Part shown: positions 18,190 through 28,300 of the stretch, piece by piece | Position numbering within the stretch: position 1 is the stretch's first letter | Layout: every line of letters begins with the position of its first letter | Assembly: GCF_014698235.1 (NCBI RefSeq) | Contig: NZ_JACJSP010000004.1 | Coordinates: 124,001-188,000, forward strand | Direction: 5' to 3' | Origin: Limnothrix sp. FACHB-406 | Lineage (GTDB): Bacteria; Cyanobacteriota; Cyanobacteriia; CACIAM-69d | DNA length: 64,000 bases | Notes under the pieces: model-generated | The model's database searches: none | Told to the model about the DNA's origin: nothing | What the model saw: the letters and a program-made list of their open reading frames with translations, nothing else | Made by a program: the position numbers and the translations under genes

Positions 18190-18586
18190 AGTGACTCCTT
18201 GGATTGAATATGCTGAATTTTGAAGATGATCGGTAAGCTAAGAAAGCAGCGGTGGGCCATGGGTTTGTTGGCGGTTTTGCTGCCCCAATCGGGTTCAGCG
18301 CCAGGGCCAAAACTTGCCCGAACATTTACCAGATAGCCAGTTAGTTTGGCGTTTGCTGGTTTGGCGTTTGCTGACTTGACGCTGCTGATTTTAGGTTGCT
18401 GAAATCTTGGCTTGGGTTTTCTGGCTTGAATTTCCTGGCGTGGATTTCTTGACCTGGATTTCTTTGCTGGGGTTGCTGAATTGCTATCAACGCATTGATT
18501 GCAGTACACGAATTTAGACTAGCACGATCGCCCGAAAGAGTTACTCCACAGAATTGAGAAGAATTATGAGAATTTGGGAAAGCATT
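18190..18586. other. 397-bp gap with short tandem words
   Basis: Between the S24 gene and the DUF3122-type gene, divergently transcribed. It contains TTTGGCGTTTGCTG-type tandem words near 18350-18375 and repeated GGATTTCTTG/GAATTTCCTGG words near 18425-18465. No hairpin with a T-run and no gene recognised. Confidence 0.5.
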
Positions 18587-19180
18587 ATGAATCGCCAAAA
18601 GAGTCAAAATATCCAAACAAGCAAGGGAAGCGTTCGATCGCCCCAATTGCCCGAGTGGTGGATGGGTTGGCCTGCGTTAGGCAAGGCCTTGGGGTTGTTG
18701 TTGGCGGTTGTGCTTTGGGGTTGGGGGCTGATGCCGGAACCCGCGATGGCGAGCCTGCATCCCTATCCCCTTCCGGGCGATCGGGTCTTGTGTCGATCGT
18801 TGCAATCCCTGCGAGATCAGCGCGATCGTAGTTGGCAATTGGTGCTGTTTGGCGAAGCGGCCAACGGACAACCACCCACAACAGGATTTCGGTTGCGGGT
18901 GGTTGGGTTTCCCAGTTTGCGGGTCAATCGCGATCGATCTTTAATCGTCACCAATTCCACAGGGGCCGTTGCCCAGCTTGCGGATCAGTTCCCGATCGAT
19001 TCATTAGCCCTCAACACCGGAGAATATGAATTTGATTCCGTGGCAGGTCGGTTAAACCAATTAGGTATTTTGCGATTAACCATCCCCGTCGGTGATGCTG
19101 ATCAGGCAGAAATTCCCGTACCGCCTTTTGTTTTACAAGAGTGGAAAATGCTTCAAAAATCAGGATGTCCCAAGGCTTGA
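18587..19180 (+). CDS. Exported DUF3122-like cyanobacterial protein
   Basis: A 197-residue protein from ATG 18587 (in-frame ATGs at 18554 and 18566 are possible starts). It has an N-terminal basic stretch, a hydrophobic segment LGLLLAVVLWGWGLM and a likely signal peptidase site after PEPAMA, so it is probably periplasmic or lumenal. The mature part starts with SLHPYPLPGDRVLCRSLQSLRDQRDRSWQLVLF, which matches the pattern I remember for DUF3122 (SLHPY...RSLQSLRD...WQ.VL). It continues with a beta-rich region ending in PFVLQEWKML. No function known. Stands alone between two divergent/convergent neighbours. Confidence 0.75.
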   Translation: MNRQKSQNIQTSKGSVRSPQLPEWWMGWPALGKALGLLLAVVLWGWGLMPEPAMASLHPYPLPGDRVLCRSLQSLRDQRDRSWQLVLFGEAANGQPPTTGFRLRVVGFPSLRVNRDRSLIVTNSTGAVAQLADQFPIDSLALNTGEYEFDSVAGRLNQLGILRLTIPVGDADQAEIPVPPFVLQEWKMLQKSGCPKA

Positions 19181-19367
19181 GGCAGTCAAAATTGTGGTGG
19201 CATAGGATACTCAACAGACCCTAATTGCAAGTCTGAATTGTCCAAGGATGGTTCAACAAATTGCTACTGAATCAATTACTCATGAAGGAGTAATCTTCAG
19301 GTGGCTAATTCAGCCTCAGCGGGTGTTTAAAAAGCTAGATCCGGTAGGCAGCTTACTCGATCTACAA

Positions 19368-19399
19368 CAAGGAGCTTAAGCCCCTAGGGACAAGGGGCT
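19368..19399. repeat. CAAGGGGCTTAAGC-type palindrome, copy 2
   Basis: CAAGGAGCTTAAGCCCCTAG followed by GGACAAGGGGCT, in the gap between the DUF3122 gene and hpf, which converge. It is the same palindromic word as at 16466-16485 with an additional half-copy; a role as shared terminator is possible. Confidence 0.55.
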
Positions 19400-19452
19400 A
19401 TGGTATTTAGCAGATATTTAGCAAGTGCTTCCCGATGCTTTTCAAGCAACCT

Positions 19453-20052
19453 CTAAGCAGCGGAAGAGTTCTCGGCAAAGCGTTGGGCCTTGCGGGGTTG
19501 AATCACGCCGTAACCGCCATGGTTCCGTTCATAAATCACGTTGATTTCACCCGTTTCTGAGTTGCAGAACATGAAGAAATCGTGATCAACCAGCTCCAGT
19601 TGCTCCAGGGCCTCCGCGATCGTCATCGGGGCCATTTCAAAGTATTTCGTCCGCACCACATCCGCCGGCAACTCGGGTTCTCGGGGCGGAATAATGGTTC
19701 CGACCGGCATTTCGCCCAGCACTTCTGCGGTCTTCACCGGCTCGCGGCGACGTTCTTGATGTTTTTCCTTATACTTGCGAAGTTGACGGGCAATTTTGTC
19801 AGCAACCATGTCAATGCTGGCATACAGGTTCTCGCTGCTTTCTTCAGCTCGAACAACTGTGCGGTTCGCGTAAATGGTCACCTCAGCCGTTTGGTTAGAA
19901 TCAATCCGGGGGTTGCGAGCTACCGACAGGTGCACATCCACTTCAAGAGTTAAGTGTTGAAAATGGCTGACGGCCTTTTCAATTTTTTGCTGAACATAGT
20001 CACGCAGTGCATCGGTAATCTCGATGTTTTTACCCTGGATGACAAGCTTCAT
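19453..20052 (-). CDS. hpf: Long-form ribosome hibernation promoting factor (LrtA/HPF)
   Basis: A 199-residue protein. The N-terminal S30AE domain (about 1-100: [31 protein letters not shown]) binds the 30S subunit at the tRNA/mRNA channel; a charged linker follows ([15 protein letters not shown]); the C-terminal dimerisation domain (about 140-195) has [53 protein letters not shown]. The long form makes 100S ribosome dimers during stress or darkness. In cyanobacteria the gene is called lrtA, light-repressed transcript. Start ATG 20052 has GGGAGGAAG upstream. Divergent from lipB with a 191-bp gap; its long leader could carry the dark-stability determinant described for lrtA, but none was identified. 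Confidence 0.94.
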   Translation of the reverse strand: MKLVIQGKNIEITDALRDYVQQKIEKAVSHFQHLTLEVDVHLSVARNPRIDSNQTAEVTIYANRTVVRAEESSENLYASIDMVADKIARQLRKYKEKHQERRREPVKTAEVLGEMPVGTIIPPREPELPADVVRTKYFEMAPMTIAEALEQLELVDHDFFMFCNSETGEINVIYERNHGGYGVIQPRKAQRFAENSSAA

Positions 20053-20243
20053 AGAGCTTCCTCCCCTTCGAGATGGGTGATACTTTCAACGTAGCACTTT
20101 GGGATCGGGGGAAGAATTTCCTTTAAAATCTTTTGCATCTGTTGATGATTCTTGACCTTTTCTTCAGTGATTCCCCACAAACCATCACCAAACTCCCCTT
20201 GGCAATTCTCAATCTTTATGGTTAGGGCATTCGGCTAGAGTTT

Positions 20244-20972
20244 ATGGTCTGTGATGCTGCTACTGAAACCAATGGGGAAAGTGCCGGGCCGATCGCCCCC
20301 TGTTGGCAACTGAATTTGCAAACCACAGCTTACGAAGTGGCTTGGGGTTGGCAGCGCCAGTGGCAGGCTGATCGAATCGCGGATCCGACACTGCCCGATG
20401 GGTTAATGCTGTTGGAACATCCGCCGGTTTATACCCTGGGGCGTGGGGCCGATCGCGCCTTTGTGCGGTTTGACCCCGCAACCCATCCCGTGCCGTTAGT
20501 GCCCATTGAGCGCGGGGGTGAGGTGACCCACCATTGCCCTGGGCAGTTGGTCGGCTATCCAATTTTGAATTTGCGCCGCCACCAACCGGATCTCCATTGG
20601 TATCTGCGCCAGTTGGAAGAGGTGTTGATTCGGGCGATCGGGACTTGGGGCTTGGGTGCGGAACGGCTGCCGGGCCTGACGGGGGTGTGGCTAGAGGGGT
20701 GCAAGGTGGCGGCGATCGGGATTCAGGTCAGCCGTTGGGTGACCATGCACGGCTTTGCTCTGAATGTGGATTGTGAGCTAGCGGGCTTTCGGGAAATTGT
20801 GCCCTGTGGAATTGCCGATCGCCCCGTGGGCCGCTTGGCGGATTTTGTGCCTGGATTGACGGTGGCCCAGGCGCGATCGGTGGTGGCAGAACAGTTTGCG
20901 GCGGTGTTTGGCCTGCGCTTGGAACCCTGCCCCCCAAACCACCGACCGGCGGGCGCATTGATGTTGCCCTAG
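20244..20972 (+). CDS. lipB: Octanoyl-[acyl carrier protein]:protein octanoyltransferase
   Basis: A 242-residue enzyme that transfers octanoyl from ACP to lipoyl domains, the first step of protein lipoylation. Motifs seen: [19 protein letters not shown], and [30 protein letters not shown] with the catalytic Lys, and EIVPCGI with the catalytic Cys. Gly/His-rich substrate loop is intact, so the enzyme should be active. Stop overlaps the hypB stop by four bases (convergent). The partner lipA is at 54.5 kb in this window, so both steps of lipoate synthesis are encoded but not together. A variable acidic N-terminal 20 residues precede the conserved core. Confidence 0.94.
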   Translation: MVCDAATETNGESAGPIAPCWQLNLQTTAYEVAWGWQRQWQADRIADPTLPDGLMLLEHPPVYTLGRGADRAFVRFDPATHPVPLVPIERGGEVTHHCPGQLVGYPILNLRRHQPDLHWYLRQLEEVLIRAIGTWGLGAERLPGLTGVWLEGCKVAAIGIQVSRWVTMHGFALNVDCELAGFREIVPCGIADRPVGRLADFVPGLTVAQARSVVAEQFAAVFGLRLEPCPPNHRPAGALMLP

Positions 20973-21988
20973 GGAGCCAAATCGGCGGTGGCCACAGGAC
21001 AGGCTCGATCGCGTTGAGCCAAAAGCCAGTCGTACCAGTCGGCCAACCCTTCGCCGGTCAGAGACGAGAGGGGCAAAATTCGCGCCTTGGGGTTCACCTG
21101 CTTCACGGCGGCGATCGCCCGGTCTAGGTCAAAGGGCAAGTAGGGCAGCAAATCGATTTTGCTCAGCAGCACCAAATCGCAGGCCCGAAACAAGTGTGGG
21201 TATTTCAGGGGTTTGTCTTCACCCTCAGTGACCGAAAAAATCCCGACCCGGGACGCTTCTCCCAAGTCAAACAGCGCAGGACAAACCAGGTTGCCCACAT
21301 TCTCGATCGCCAAAATGCTGCCCGGTGGCGGTTGCAGTTGCTGGCAGCCTCCTTGCACCATGGCCGCGTCCAAGTGGCAACCCGTGCCCGTGTTGACCTG
21401 AACCACGGGGCAACCGGTGGCCCGCACCCGCTCCGCATCATTCAAGGTGGCCTGATCCCCCTCAATGACGGCGAAGGAGACTCGATCGGCCAAATCCGTC
21501 AGGGTTTTCACCAGCAGCGTCGTTTTGCCGGCCCCGGGCCCGCTCATCAGGTTCAGGGCCCAAATGCCCTGGGTTTGGAACCATTGGCGGTTGGCGGCGG
21601 CCAGTTGGTTGTTTTTGTCTAGCAGCCGCGCTTCGAGGTGCAGGGTTTGGGTGACCGGATCCGTTGCCGTCAGAGAGGGGCGATCGGCTAGGTGATGATC
21701 CAAACCGGCCTGGGGATGGTCGTGATGGTGAGGATGGGAATGATGGTGATGAGCAGGGCTGGGGCTGGGGCTGGGTGCTGCGGGCCCGTGGCGATGCACC
21801 ACCACTGAACCATCGGGATGTTGGTGACTGTGCCAATCGGAGCCGATCGGGGAGTGGCCCAAAGCGGGATCGATCGCCTCGGATTGGGTCAGCTTATTTT
21901 GGGACAGGTTACTTTGGGGCCGCTCACTGTGGGATAGGTTGGTGATCGTGACCGATGCCCCCTCATCACAACCGCAGGTTACGCACAT
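20969..21988 (-). CDS. hypB: Hydrogenase nickel incorporation GTPase HypB
   Basis: A 339-residue GTPase that, with HypA, delivers Ni to [NiFe] hydrogenase. N-terminal MCVTCGC is the CXXCGC high-affinity metal site (C2, C5, C7). A His-rich stretch (about residues 75-105, with [10 protein letters not shown]) is a nickel store. The GTPase core has P-loop [12 protein letters not shown], the switch region [24 protein letters not shown] with metal-binding Cys/His, [16 protein letters not shown], and KIDLL (guanine specificity). ATG 21988 has GGAGAT upstream and overlaps the hypA end by ten bases, implying coupling. Last gene of the hypF-C-D-E-A-B unit. N-terminal extension between Cys motif and core is longer than in E. 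coli. Confidence 0.95.
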   Translation of the reverse strand: MCVTCGCDEGASVTITNLSHSERPQSNLSQNKLTQSEAIDPALGHSPIGSDWHSHQHPDGSVVVHRHGPAAPSPSPSPAHHHHSHPHHHDHPQAGLDHHLADRPSLTATDPVTQTLHLEARLLDKNNQLAAANRQWFQTQGIWALNLMSGPGAGKTTLLVKTLTDLADRVSFAVIEGDQATLNDAERVRATGCPVVQVNTGTGCHLDAAMVQGGCQQLQPPPGSILAIENVGNLVCPALFDLGEASRVGIFSVTEGEDKPLKYPHLFRACDLVLLSKIDLLPYLPFDLDRAIAAVKQVNPKARILPLSSLTGEGLADWYDWLLAQRDRACPVATADLAP

Positions 21989-22320
21989 GGGATGATCTCC
22001 AAGGTTTTTAAAATTAAGTCTTGCCCCGCCTCGATCGCCCAATCCAAGCTGTTGCAATGGGGGCAAATTCCCACCACATCATCCAGGGGGAAATCTCGGC
22101 CGCAATGGTGGCAGCGGGCCCGGCCAGGCACGATTGTGATGTCCAACTCCGCCCCCTCCAGGGCCGTGCCCATGGCGCAGGGGCCAAAACAAAAGGCGAT
22201 CGCCTCCGTGGAAATGCCCGACAGGGCCCCCACGGCCAAACCCAGTCGGCGGATGGGGGCCCCTTGGGCCTGGGCCAGCGCCAACCGCACCAGTTCCTGA
22301 GTAATGCCTAGTTCGTGCAT
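21979..22320 (-). CDS. hypA: Hydrogenase nickel chaperone HypA
   Basis: A 113-residue metallochaperone. MHELGITQ gives the invariant MHE nickel site (H2). The zinc ribbon has two CXXC pairs, CHHC and CPHC, spaced 24 residues apart. It works with HypB to insert Ni into the large subunit after Fe(CN)2CO. Overlaps hypB (21979-21988). Upstream, 155 bases separate it from hypE, and that spacer holds 24-bp tandem repeats. Confidence 0.95.
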   Translation of the reverse strand: MHELGITQELVRLALAQAQGAPIRRLGLAVGALSGISTEAIAFCFGPCAMGTALEGAELDITIVPGRARCHHCGRDFPLDDVVGICPHCNSLDWAIEAGQDLILKTLEIIPCA

Positions 22321-22348
22321 TGCCTTTCTCCCGTGTTCGATCGGCCTG

Positions 22349-22450
22349 AACCAATTAGCCCCGATTAGCCCAAACCAATTAGCCCTGATTAGCCCAAACC
22401 AATTAGCCCTGATTAGCTCAAACCAATTAGCTCAAATCAATTAGCCCGAA
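22349..22450. repeat. 24-bp tandem repeats in the hypE-hypA spacer
   Basis: Three 24-bp units start at 22349, 22373 and 22397; each begins AACCAATTAGCCC and contains GATTAGCCCA or a near copy. A degenerate fourth unit runs to about 22450. The first three differ at only one or two positions, so the array is recent. It sits in the transcribed spacer between hypE and hypA. Confidence 0.8.
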
Positions 22451-22475
22451 TCCATCGGCCCTCGCAAATTCGGCC

Positions 22476-23591
22476 CTAGCAAATCCGAGGCAAGGGATCG
22501 CCCATCGGCCACTCAATAATTCGTTCAGAACCAAAGCGCGTTTGCAAAATCACCACTGGTGGATCCGCCTTGGTCACATGGCCCACCAAACAGGCCTCCC
22601 GCCCTTCCGGCAGCATTTGCATGGCCATCAGGGCCCGAGCTGCAAATTCCCCCGGAACCACCGCCACCAACAGACCTTCGTTGGCCATGTGCAAAGGATC
22701 GAGACCCAACACTTCGCAGGCGGCGGCCACGGGCGGCCGCACGGGCAACGCCGCCTCTTCGAGCACCATGCTGACGCGGCTGGTTTGGGCAAATTCATTT
22801 AGCACGGCCGCCACGCCGCCCCGAGTGGCATCGCGCATGGCCCGCACGGTGGGACAAGCTTCACAGAGGGCCGCCGCCAGATCATGCAGGGGCTGGCAAT
22901 CGCTGGTGATGTCCGCTTCGAGGGCCAAGTCTCCTCGGGCTAACAAAATAGCCGTGCCATGGTCGCCCATGGGGCCACTGAGCAGAATGGCATCACCCGG
23001 TTGCAGGTAGCGTGGCCCGGGCACTTGGTTCGATCGCGCCACGCCCACCCCAGCGGTATTGATATAAATTTGGTCACCTTTGCCCCGAGGTACAACCTTT
23101 GTGTCGCCGGCCACCACCTTGACGCGGGCCGTGTCGGCGGCCAGTTTCATGCTCTGGGCAATGCGGCGTAGCAGGGCGATCGGGGTGCCCTCTTCAATGA
23201 TGAACCCACAGGAGAGATAGAGCGGCTGGGCCCCGGTCACGGCCAAATCATTCACCGTGCCATTGATGGCCAGGCTGCCGATGTCGCCGCCGGGAAAAAA
23301 CAGCGGATCCACCACGAAGGAATCGGTGGTGAAGGCCAACCGATCGCCCCGGGCCATGAACAGGGCTAAGTCCAGCCGCGCACTGTCATCCAGCGCATTG
23401 AGGGCATCGCTGTGAAAGGTTTCTAGGAAAATGTCAGTGATCAGGTTATGGGTGGCCCGGCCGCCGCTGCCGTGGGCCAGGGTGATGTAGCCTTCGTCGC
23501 TCGATCGGGTGCGATGCTGGGGCTGTTGAAACTCGAGCACGTTAGATGGGGGGGTGGCGAGGGAATCGGACGGATGATTAGAAGAAGCCAT
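22476..23591 (-). CDS. hypE: Hydrogenase expression/formation protein HypE
   Basis: A 371-residue PurM/AIRS-like ATPase that dehydrates a carbamoylated C-terminal cysteine into thiocyanate, the cyanide donor for the active-site iron. The C-terminus ends in PRIC, the reactive Cys. Other signatures: YITLAHGSGGRATHNLI near the start, FTTDSFVVDPLFFPGGDIG, VVAGDTKVVPRGKGD, and MRDATRGGVAAVLNEFA. N-terminal about 30 residues are a polar extension. Lies 47 bp from hypD. All key residues are present. Confidence 0.95.
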   Translation of the reverse strand: MASSNHPSDSLATPPSNVLEFQQPQHRTRSSDEGYITLAHGSGGRATHNLITDIFLETFHSDALNALDDSARLDLALFMARGDRLAFTTDSFVVDPLFFPGGDIGSLAINGTVNDLAVTGAQPLYLSCGFIIEEGTPIALLRRIAQSMKLAADTARVKVVAGDTKVVPRGKGDQIYINTAGVGVARSNQVPGPRYLQPGDAILLSGPMGDHGTAILLARGDLALEADITSDCQPLHDLAAALCEACPTVRAMRDATRGGVAAVLNEFAQTSRVSMVLEEAALPVRPPVAAACEVLGLDPLHMANEGLLVAVVPGEFAARALMAMQMLPEGREACLVGHVTKADPPVVILQTRFGSERIIEWPMGDPLPRIC

Positions 23592-23638
23592 AGCATCAGG
23601 AGGTGAGGGCGGAAATCACGGCGATCGGGCCAATGCAG

Positions 23639-24817
23639 CTATCGGGCCAATTCTGATTGCAGCGGGGGGCGGGCGGACGCTTCGGCAAATCTGCGGGGTG
23701 CAGCCATGGGCGATCGGGGGCCCCCGTGACCGTATTTGTAATAGGCAGCGCAGGCCCCTTCGGAGGAAACCATGCAAGCGCCTAGGGGATGGTCAGGGGT
23801 GCAACCGCGCCCAAAGGCACTGCATTCCCAGGGTTTGAGCTTGCCCTGCAAAATGAGGCCGCATTGGCAAACGGGTGAATCCTCACTGGCTTGGCTGGGT
23901 AGGCAATAGCGCTGTTCTGCATCAAAGGCCGCAAAGGCCGGAGCGATCGCCAAACCCGATCGGGGCAAGGATCCCAAACCGCGCCACTCAAATTGCTCCC
24001 GCACCGTGAATACCTGGGCCAGGGCGGCCAGGGCTGGACTGTTGCCCTCGGGCTTCACCAGCCGGTGATATTGGTTTTCCACGGCACAGCGCCCTTCAAC
24101 CAACTGCAACAGCAACATCCAAATCGATTGGAGCAGGTCGATCGGTTCAAAGCCTCCCACCACCACCGGTTTCTGATAGCGATCGACCACCGCTTGATAG
24201 GGATCAGTGCCAATCACGGCGCTCACATGGCCGGGGCCAATGAACCCATCCAAACGCAAGCCGCTGGCCTGGAGCAGAAATTCCAGAGCCGGGACAACGA
24301 GCACATGGTTGCAGAAGACGCTGAAGTTGGCTTGCTGGGTGCGGGCCGCCGCCAGGATGGTCATGGCCACGGCGGGAGCGGTGGTTTCAAAGCCCAAGCC
24401 AAAAAAGACCACGGGCCGATCGGGATGGGTTTGGGCTAAGGTCAGCGCATCGAGGGGCGAATAGACCACGCGTACATCGGCTCCTCGGGCCTTGGCCTGC
24501 ATCAGGCTGCCCCGCGCGCCGGGCACTCGCAGGGCATCGCCAAAGGTGGCAAAGATCATGCCCGGTTGTTCTGCTAGGGCGATCGCATCGTCAATTCGGC
24601 CCCGAGGCATGATGCACACGGGACAGCCGGGCCCATGGATCAGCTCCACGGTTTCCGGCAGCAGGGCTTCGAGGCCATGTTTAAAGATGGTGTGGGTCTG
24701 GCCGCCGCAGACTTCCATCAGGGCCACGGGGCGATCGAGCCGTTGCGCTAAATGGGCAATTTCCCGCACCCACCCTGCCACCGACGCGGGATCACGAAAT
24801 TCCGTCACAAACTTCAT
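23639..24817 (-). CDS. hypD: Hydrogenase formation protein HypD
   Basis: A 392-residue iron-sulfur scaffold which, together with HypC, assembles the Fe(CN)2CO unit. Motifs: LMEVCGGQTHTIFKHG (redox Cys), IHGPGCPVCIMPRGRID (two Cys), FGLGFETTAPA, FIGPGHVSAVIG, and the C-terminal 4Fe-4S region with CQCGLILQGKLKPWEC and GACMVSSEGACAAYY. The start ATG 24817 has AGGAG seven bases upstream. The last about 30 residues (RSPMAAPRRFAEASARPP) are a basic/Pro extension beyond typical HypD. The spacer to hypC holds short tandem repeats. Confidence 0.95.
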   Translation of the reverse strand: MKFVTEFRDPASVAGWVREIAHLAQRLDRPVALMEVCGGQTHTIFKHGLEALLPETVELIHGPGCPVCIMPRGRIDDAIALAEQPGMIFATFGDALRVPGARGSLMQAKARGADVRVVYSPLDALTLAQTHPDRPVVFFGLGFETTAPAVAMTILAAARTQQANFSVFCNHVLVVPALEFLLQASGLRLDGFIGPGHVSAVIGTDPYQAVVDRYQKPVVVGGFEPIDLLQSIWMLLLQLVEGRCAVENQYHRLVKPEGNSPALAALAQVFTVREQFEWRGLGSLPRSGLAIAPAFAAFDAEQRYCLPSQASEDSPVCQCGLILQGKLKPWECSAFGRGCTPDHPLGACMVSSEGACAAYYKYGHGGPRSPMAAPRRFAEASARPPLQSELAR

Positions 24818-24871
24818 CGCAAACTCCTGAAACGGCTCTTCAAACGGCTTTTGGGTAATGACTGCTTCAGC

Positions 24872-24984
24872 AAATGACTTCTTGAAATGACTTCTCGAAA
24901 TGACTTCTTAAGGCACAGTTTCTGGAACAAGGTTTGAGACAGGCAGACTGGATCGCGCGGGAACTGAATCACGCGGGAACTAAA
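24872..24984. repeat. 13-bp and 16-bp tandem repeats in the hypC-hypD spacer
   Basis: AAATGACTTCTTG or near copies start at 24872, 24885 and 24898 (13-bp unit). A second array of roughly 16 bp, based on AATCACGCGGGAACT, runs from about 24951 to the end of hypC. The spacer is 167 bp long within the hyp unit. Confidence 0.7.
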
Positions 24985-25230
24985 TCACGCGGGCGTTATC
25001 AGACGATCGATCCAAGTCAGGGTTTCCGTGGCTGCGGCCACATCTAACTCTTCCAATGCAAAACCCGCGTGAACCACCACCCAGCGCCCCACCCACTGCT
25101 CGATCGGGCGGTCGGGCGTGACCAAACAGGCCAAGCTGACCGATCGCCGAACACCGCTCAAATCAACCGTGGCTAGCTGTTGATCTCCACTGACAATGGC
25201 CACCACTTGGCCCGGAACCGCTAAACACAT
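24985..25230 (-). CDS. hypC: HypC/HybG-family hydrogenase assembly chaperone
   Basis: An 81-residue chaperone. The essential N-terminal MCLAVPGQV with Cys2 is exact. It binds HypD to build the iron cofactor and transfers it to the large-subunit precursor. ATG 25230 was chosen to place Cys2 at the N-terminus; the frame to 25245 would add five residues. Between hypF and hypD in transcription order. Confidence 0.93.
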   Translation of the reverse strand: MCLAVPGQVVAIVSGDQQLATVDLSGVRRSVSLACLVTPDRPIEQWVGRWVVVHAGFALEELDVAAATETLTWIDRLITPA

Positions 25231-25356
25231 CCTGAAACCTCTCAATAACTCCTAAGGGCTGGCGTTGAATAGCTTGTGATTTTGATGGCTTGTGATTTGA
25301 ATGGCTCGTGATTCCCGGTGATTCCCATTGGCGACCAGCACGGGATCACCGAGACC

Positions 25357-28300
25357 CTAAACATGGCCCAACTGGAGCCAAGCGGCGGCGATCGCCGTTT
25401 GCCCCAACGCCAAGCCCCCATCGTTTACGGGAACCTGTTGCGGCAACAGCAACGGATCATGCAGATTGCTGGCCATCAGGGCGGCTTCCAAACACTGCAA
25501 CAGCAGCCGATTTTGGAAGACTCCACCACCACAGGCGATCGCTCCAAAGTGCAATCCCTGCTGTTTCAAGGTTTGGGCCGCTTGCACCAAAGCCTGGGCC
25601 AAGCCGCGATGGAACCGCAGGGCCATCACCGCCTCGGGCAGCCCCAGGGCCCGATCCAAAATCAGGGCTTCCCAAAGGGCTTGGGGATGCAGCCACAGCA
25701 GCGATTCCGATCGCAGCTCGATCGGGTAGGCCTGCTGATCTTGATCCCAAGCTTGGCGGGCTAGGTTTTCGAGGGCGATCGCCGCTTGCCCTTCATAGCT
25801 CAAGCAGTCGGGCGCACAGCCTAAAAAGGCCGCCACCGCATCAAACAGCCGTCCGCAGGATGAAGACCAAGGGCTGTTGAAACCCGTTTGGGCCATGCCC
25901 GTCAGCAGATTCAGCGGCTTTTGAGCAAACCACTTTTCGGAGTCCACCCGATCGAGCAGGCCCGTGGCGTGGAACTGGGCGTATAGATTGCGCCAAGGCT
26001 CCTGAGCAGCGCGGTTGCCCCCCAGTAACCGTGCCGGCCACAGGGCCCCGACTCGGTGATATTGCTCGTAGGTTGTCCACAGCAGCTCGCCGCCCCAAAC
26101 CGTGCCATCGCTGCCCCAACCGAATCCATCCAGGGCAATGCCCAACACGGGCGGGCGATCGAATCCCCATTGGTTGTCGGCCAAGCAGGCGGCAATGTGG
26201 GCATGGTGGTGCTGAATGCGCAACAACGGCACTTCCAAGGCCTTGGCCAAGGATTCACCCACCTTCACGGCTTGGCCATCCGGGTGCAAGTCCACAGCGA
26301 TCGCGCTGGGGCGGTGGTCAAACAAGTTGCGCAAGTCCGCGATCGCGGTGCTGTAGGCCTGGAGGCAGGCGGGTGAGTCCAAATCTCCAAGGTGAGGCGA
26401 GAGGATCGCTTGTCCGTCCCGCGAGAGGCAAATGGTGTTTTTCAGATCGCTGCCCAGGGCCAAGATCGGCGGGCTGTTGGTGAGGCCCGGCGGCAGGTTA
26501 ATGGAACTGGGAGCGTAGCCGCGCGATCGGCGAATCACCTGCACTGAAGTGGGCAACACCCGCACCACCGAATCATCCACCCGATTCAGGATCGATCGGT
26601 TGTGGAGCAAAAAAGCATCGGCGATCGACTGCAACTGCAGATGGGCTTCGTGGTTGTCAATGCATTGGGGATTGCCGGCCCGGTTGCCGCTGGTCAGCAC
26701 AATGGGCCGATCCACCGCGCTCATCAGGAGATGGTGCAGGGGAGAGTAGGGCAACATCACCCCCGCCTCCGTCATGTCAGGAGCCACCGACGGGGCCAAA
26801 TAATGGGGATCGCGGATCGTGAGCAGCACGATCGGGGCAGCCCCCCCCAAGAGGAGCGATCGCTCGTGATCACTGACTACGCAAAACTGCCGCACGGACT
26901 CCAAATTGCGGGACATCACCGCCAAAGGCTTGTGGGGGCGATGTTTGCGGGCCCGCAGCCGTTGCACCACGGCTTCCTGGGTGGCATCGCAGGCTAAGTG
27001 GATGCCGCCCAAGCCTTTGATGGCCACGATCGCCCCCTGGCGAATGGCTTCTGCTGCTTGGGCGATCGCCTGCTCATCCTTCACAATCGGCCGTTGCTGG
27101 CTGGGTCGCTCAAACCAAATGCGCGGCCCGCATTCCGGGCAGGCCGTGGGCTGGGCATGGAAGCGGCGATCGCCCGGATTATCGTAATCGCGTTGGCAGT
27201 CGGGACAGAGCTGAAACCCGACCATGCTGGTGCGCACCCGATCGTAGGGCAGGGAGCGAATGACCGTCAGCCGCGGCCCGCAATGGGTGCAGTTCACGAA
27301 GGGGTAGTGATAGTACCGACTGTCGGGATCGTGCAAATCCCGCAGACAGGCGGCACAGGTAGCCGTGTCCGGCGCAATTTGGGTGCGCACCGGGCCCGAC
27401 TGGCTCTCCAAAATCCGGAAAGACAAGGGCGATCGCCCCAGGAGTTCCGCCGAGGACAAATCCAGGGCTTGGCTGCGATGGGAAACCGGCAAGGGAGCCG
27501 ATCGAGACACGATCGGGGTTGGGGGTTGCAGTGGCGTATATAACGCTGGCCCCGGATCCGCATCATCCACCACCACCGGCACGATCGGCCCGAGGGGAGT
27601 CGTGGGCGGTTCCGTCGGTTCCAAGGGCCGCAACCGATCGATGGCCGGCTCCAAGAGTTCCGCCAACTCCTCTGCCAAGGAGTTGGAAAGTTCTGGATCC
27701 AGGGGCTGATGTAAGTTTTGAGCTAAATCTTGGCCTAGACCGTGATCCAACCGATTGGCATCTAACTTGGGATCCGACGGGCCATGGTTCAAATCTTGAT
27801 CGCTGGGCCCCACCCGATCGCCCGATCGCCGATCTGAGATGCCAGGACGGACATCAGGACGGATGCCAGAACGCGGCCCCCAATCGCCCGATGGTTCGCT
27901 GGGAGCAGCCGTGGGTGAGCTATCAAACAACTGATCCAAACGCGATCGAGACAGGGAATCGCTGGCGGGGGCTGCGGCTCCGTTGCCATCAACGGCCGAG
28001 CGGGGATCATCCCGATCGCCTAAATCCCTCTGATCCGCACCGGAATGCCCATTCAACTCAGTCCGCACCGGATCGACCTGATCCAACGGCCCAGCGCTCT
28101 CGGATTCCGCGCCATGCTCAGGGTCGATCGGGGACGGCCGCTCACCTTCGGGGCCCCTGTCTAACCAGCGCGATCGGCCATGGTTGCCCGCTTCCCCTTG
28201 CCCCACGCTTGATCCTTCCCGAGGATCCATCGCCATCACTTCTCCGTAGGTTTTCCCAGCCTGTCGCTCGATCGTGCCGTCATCGGCAACCGCCACGGCC

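Noticed and set aside
22349-22450. Possible CRISPR array
   Set aside because: Units are directly adjacent without unique spacers, so it is a plain tandem repeat.
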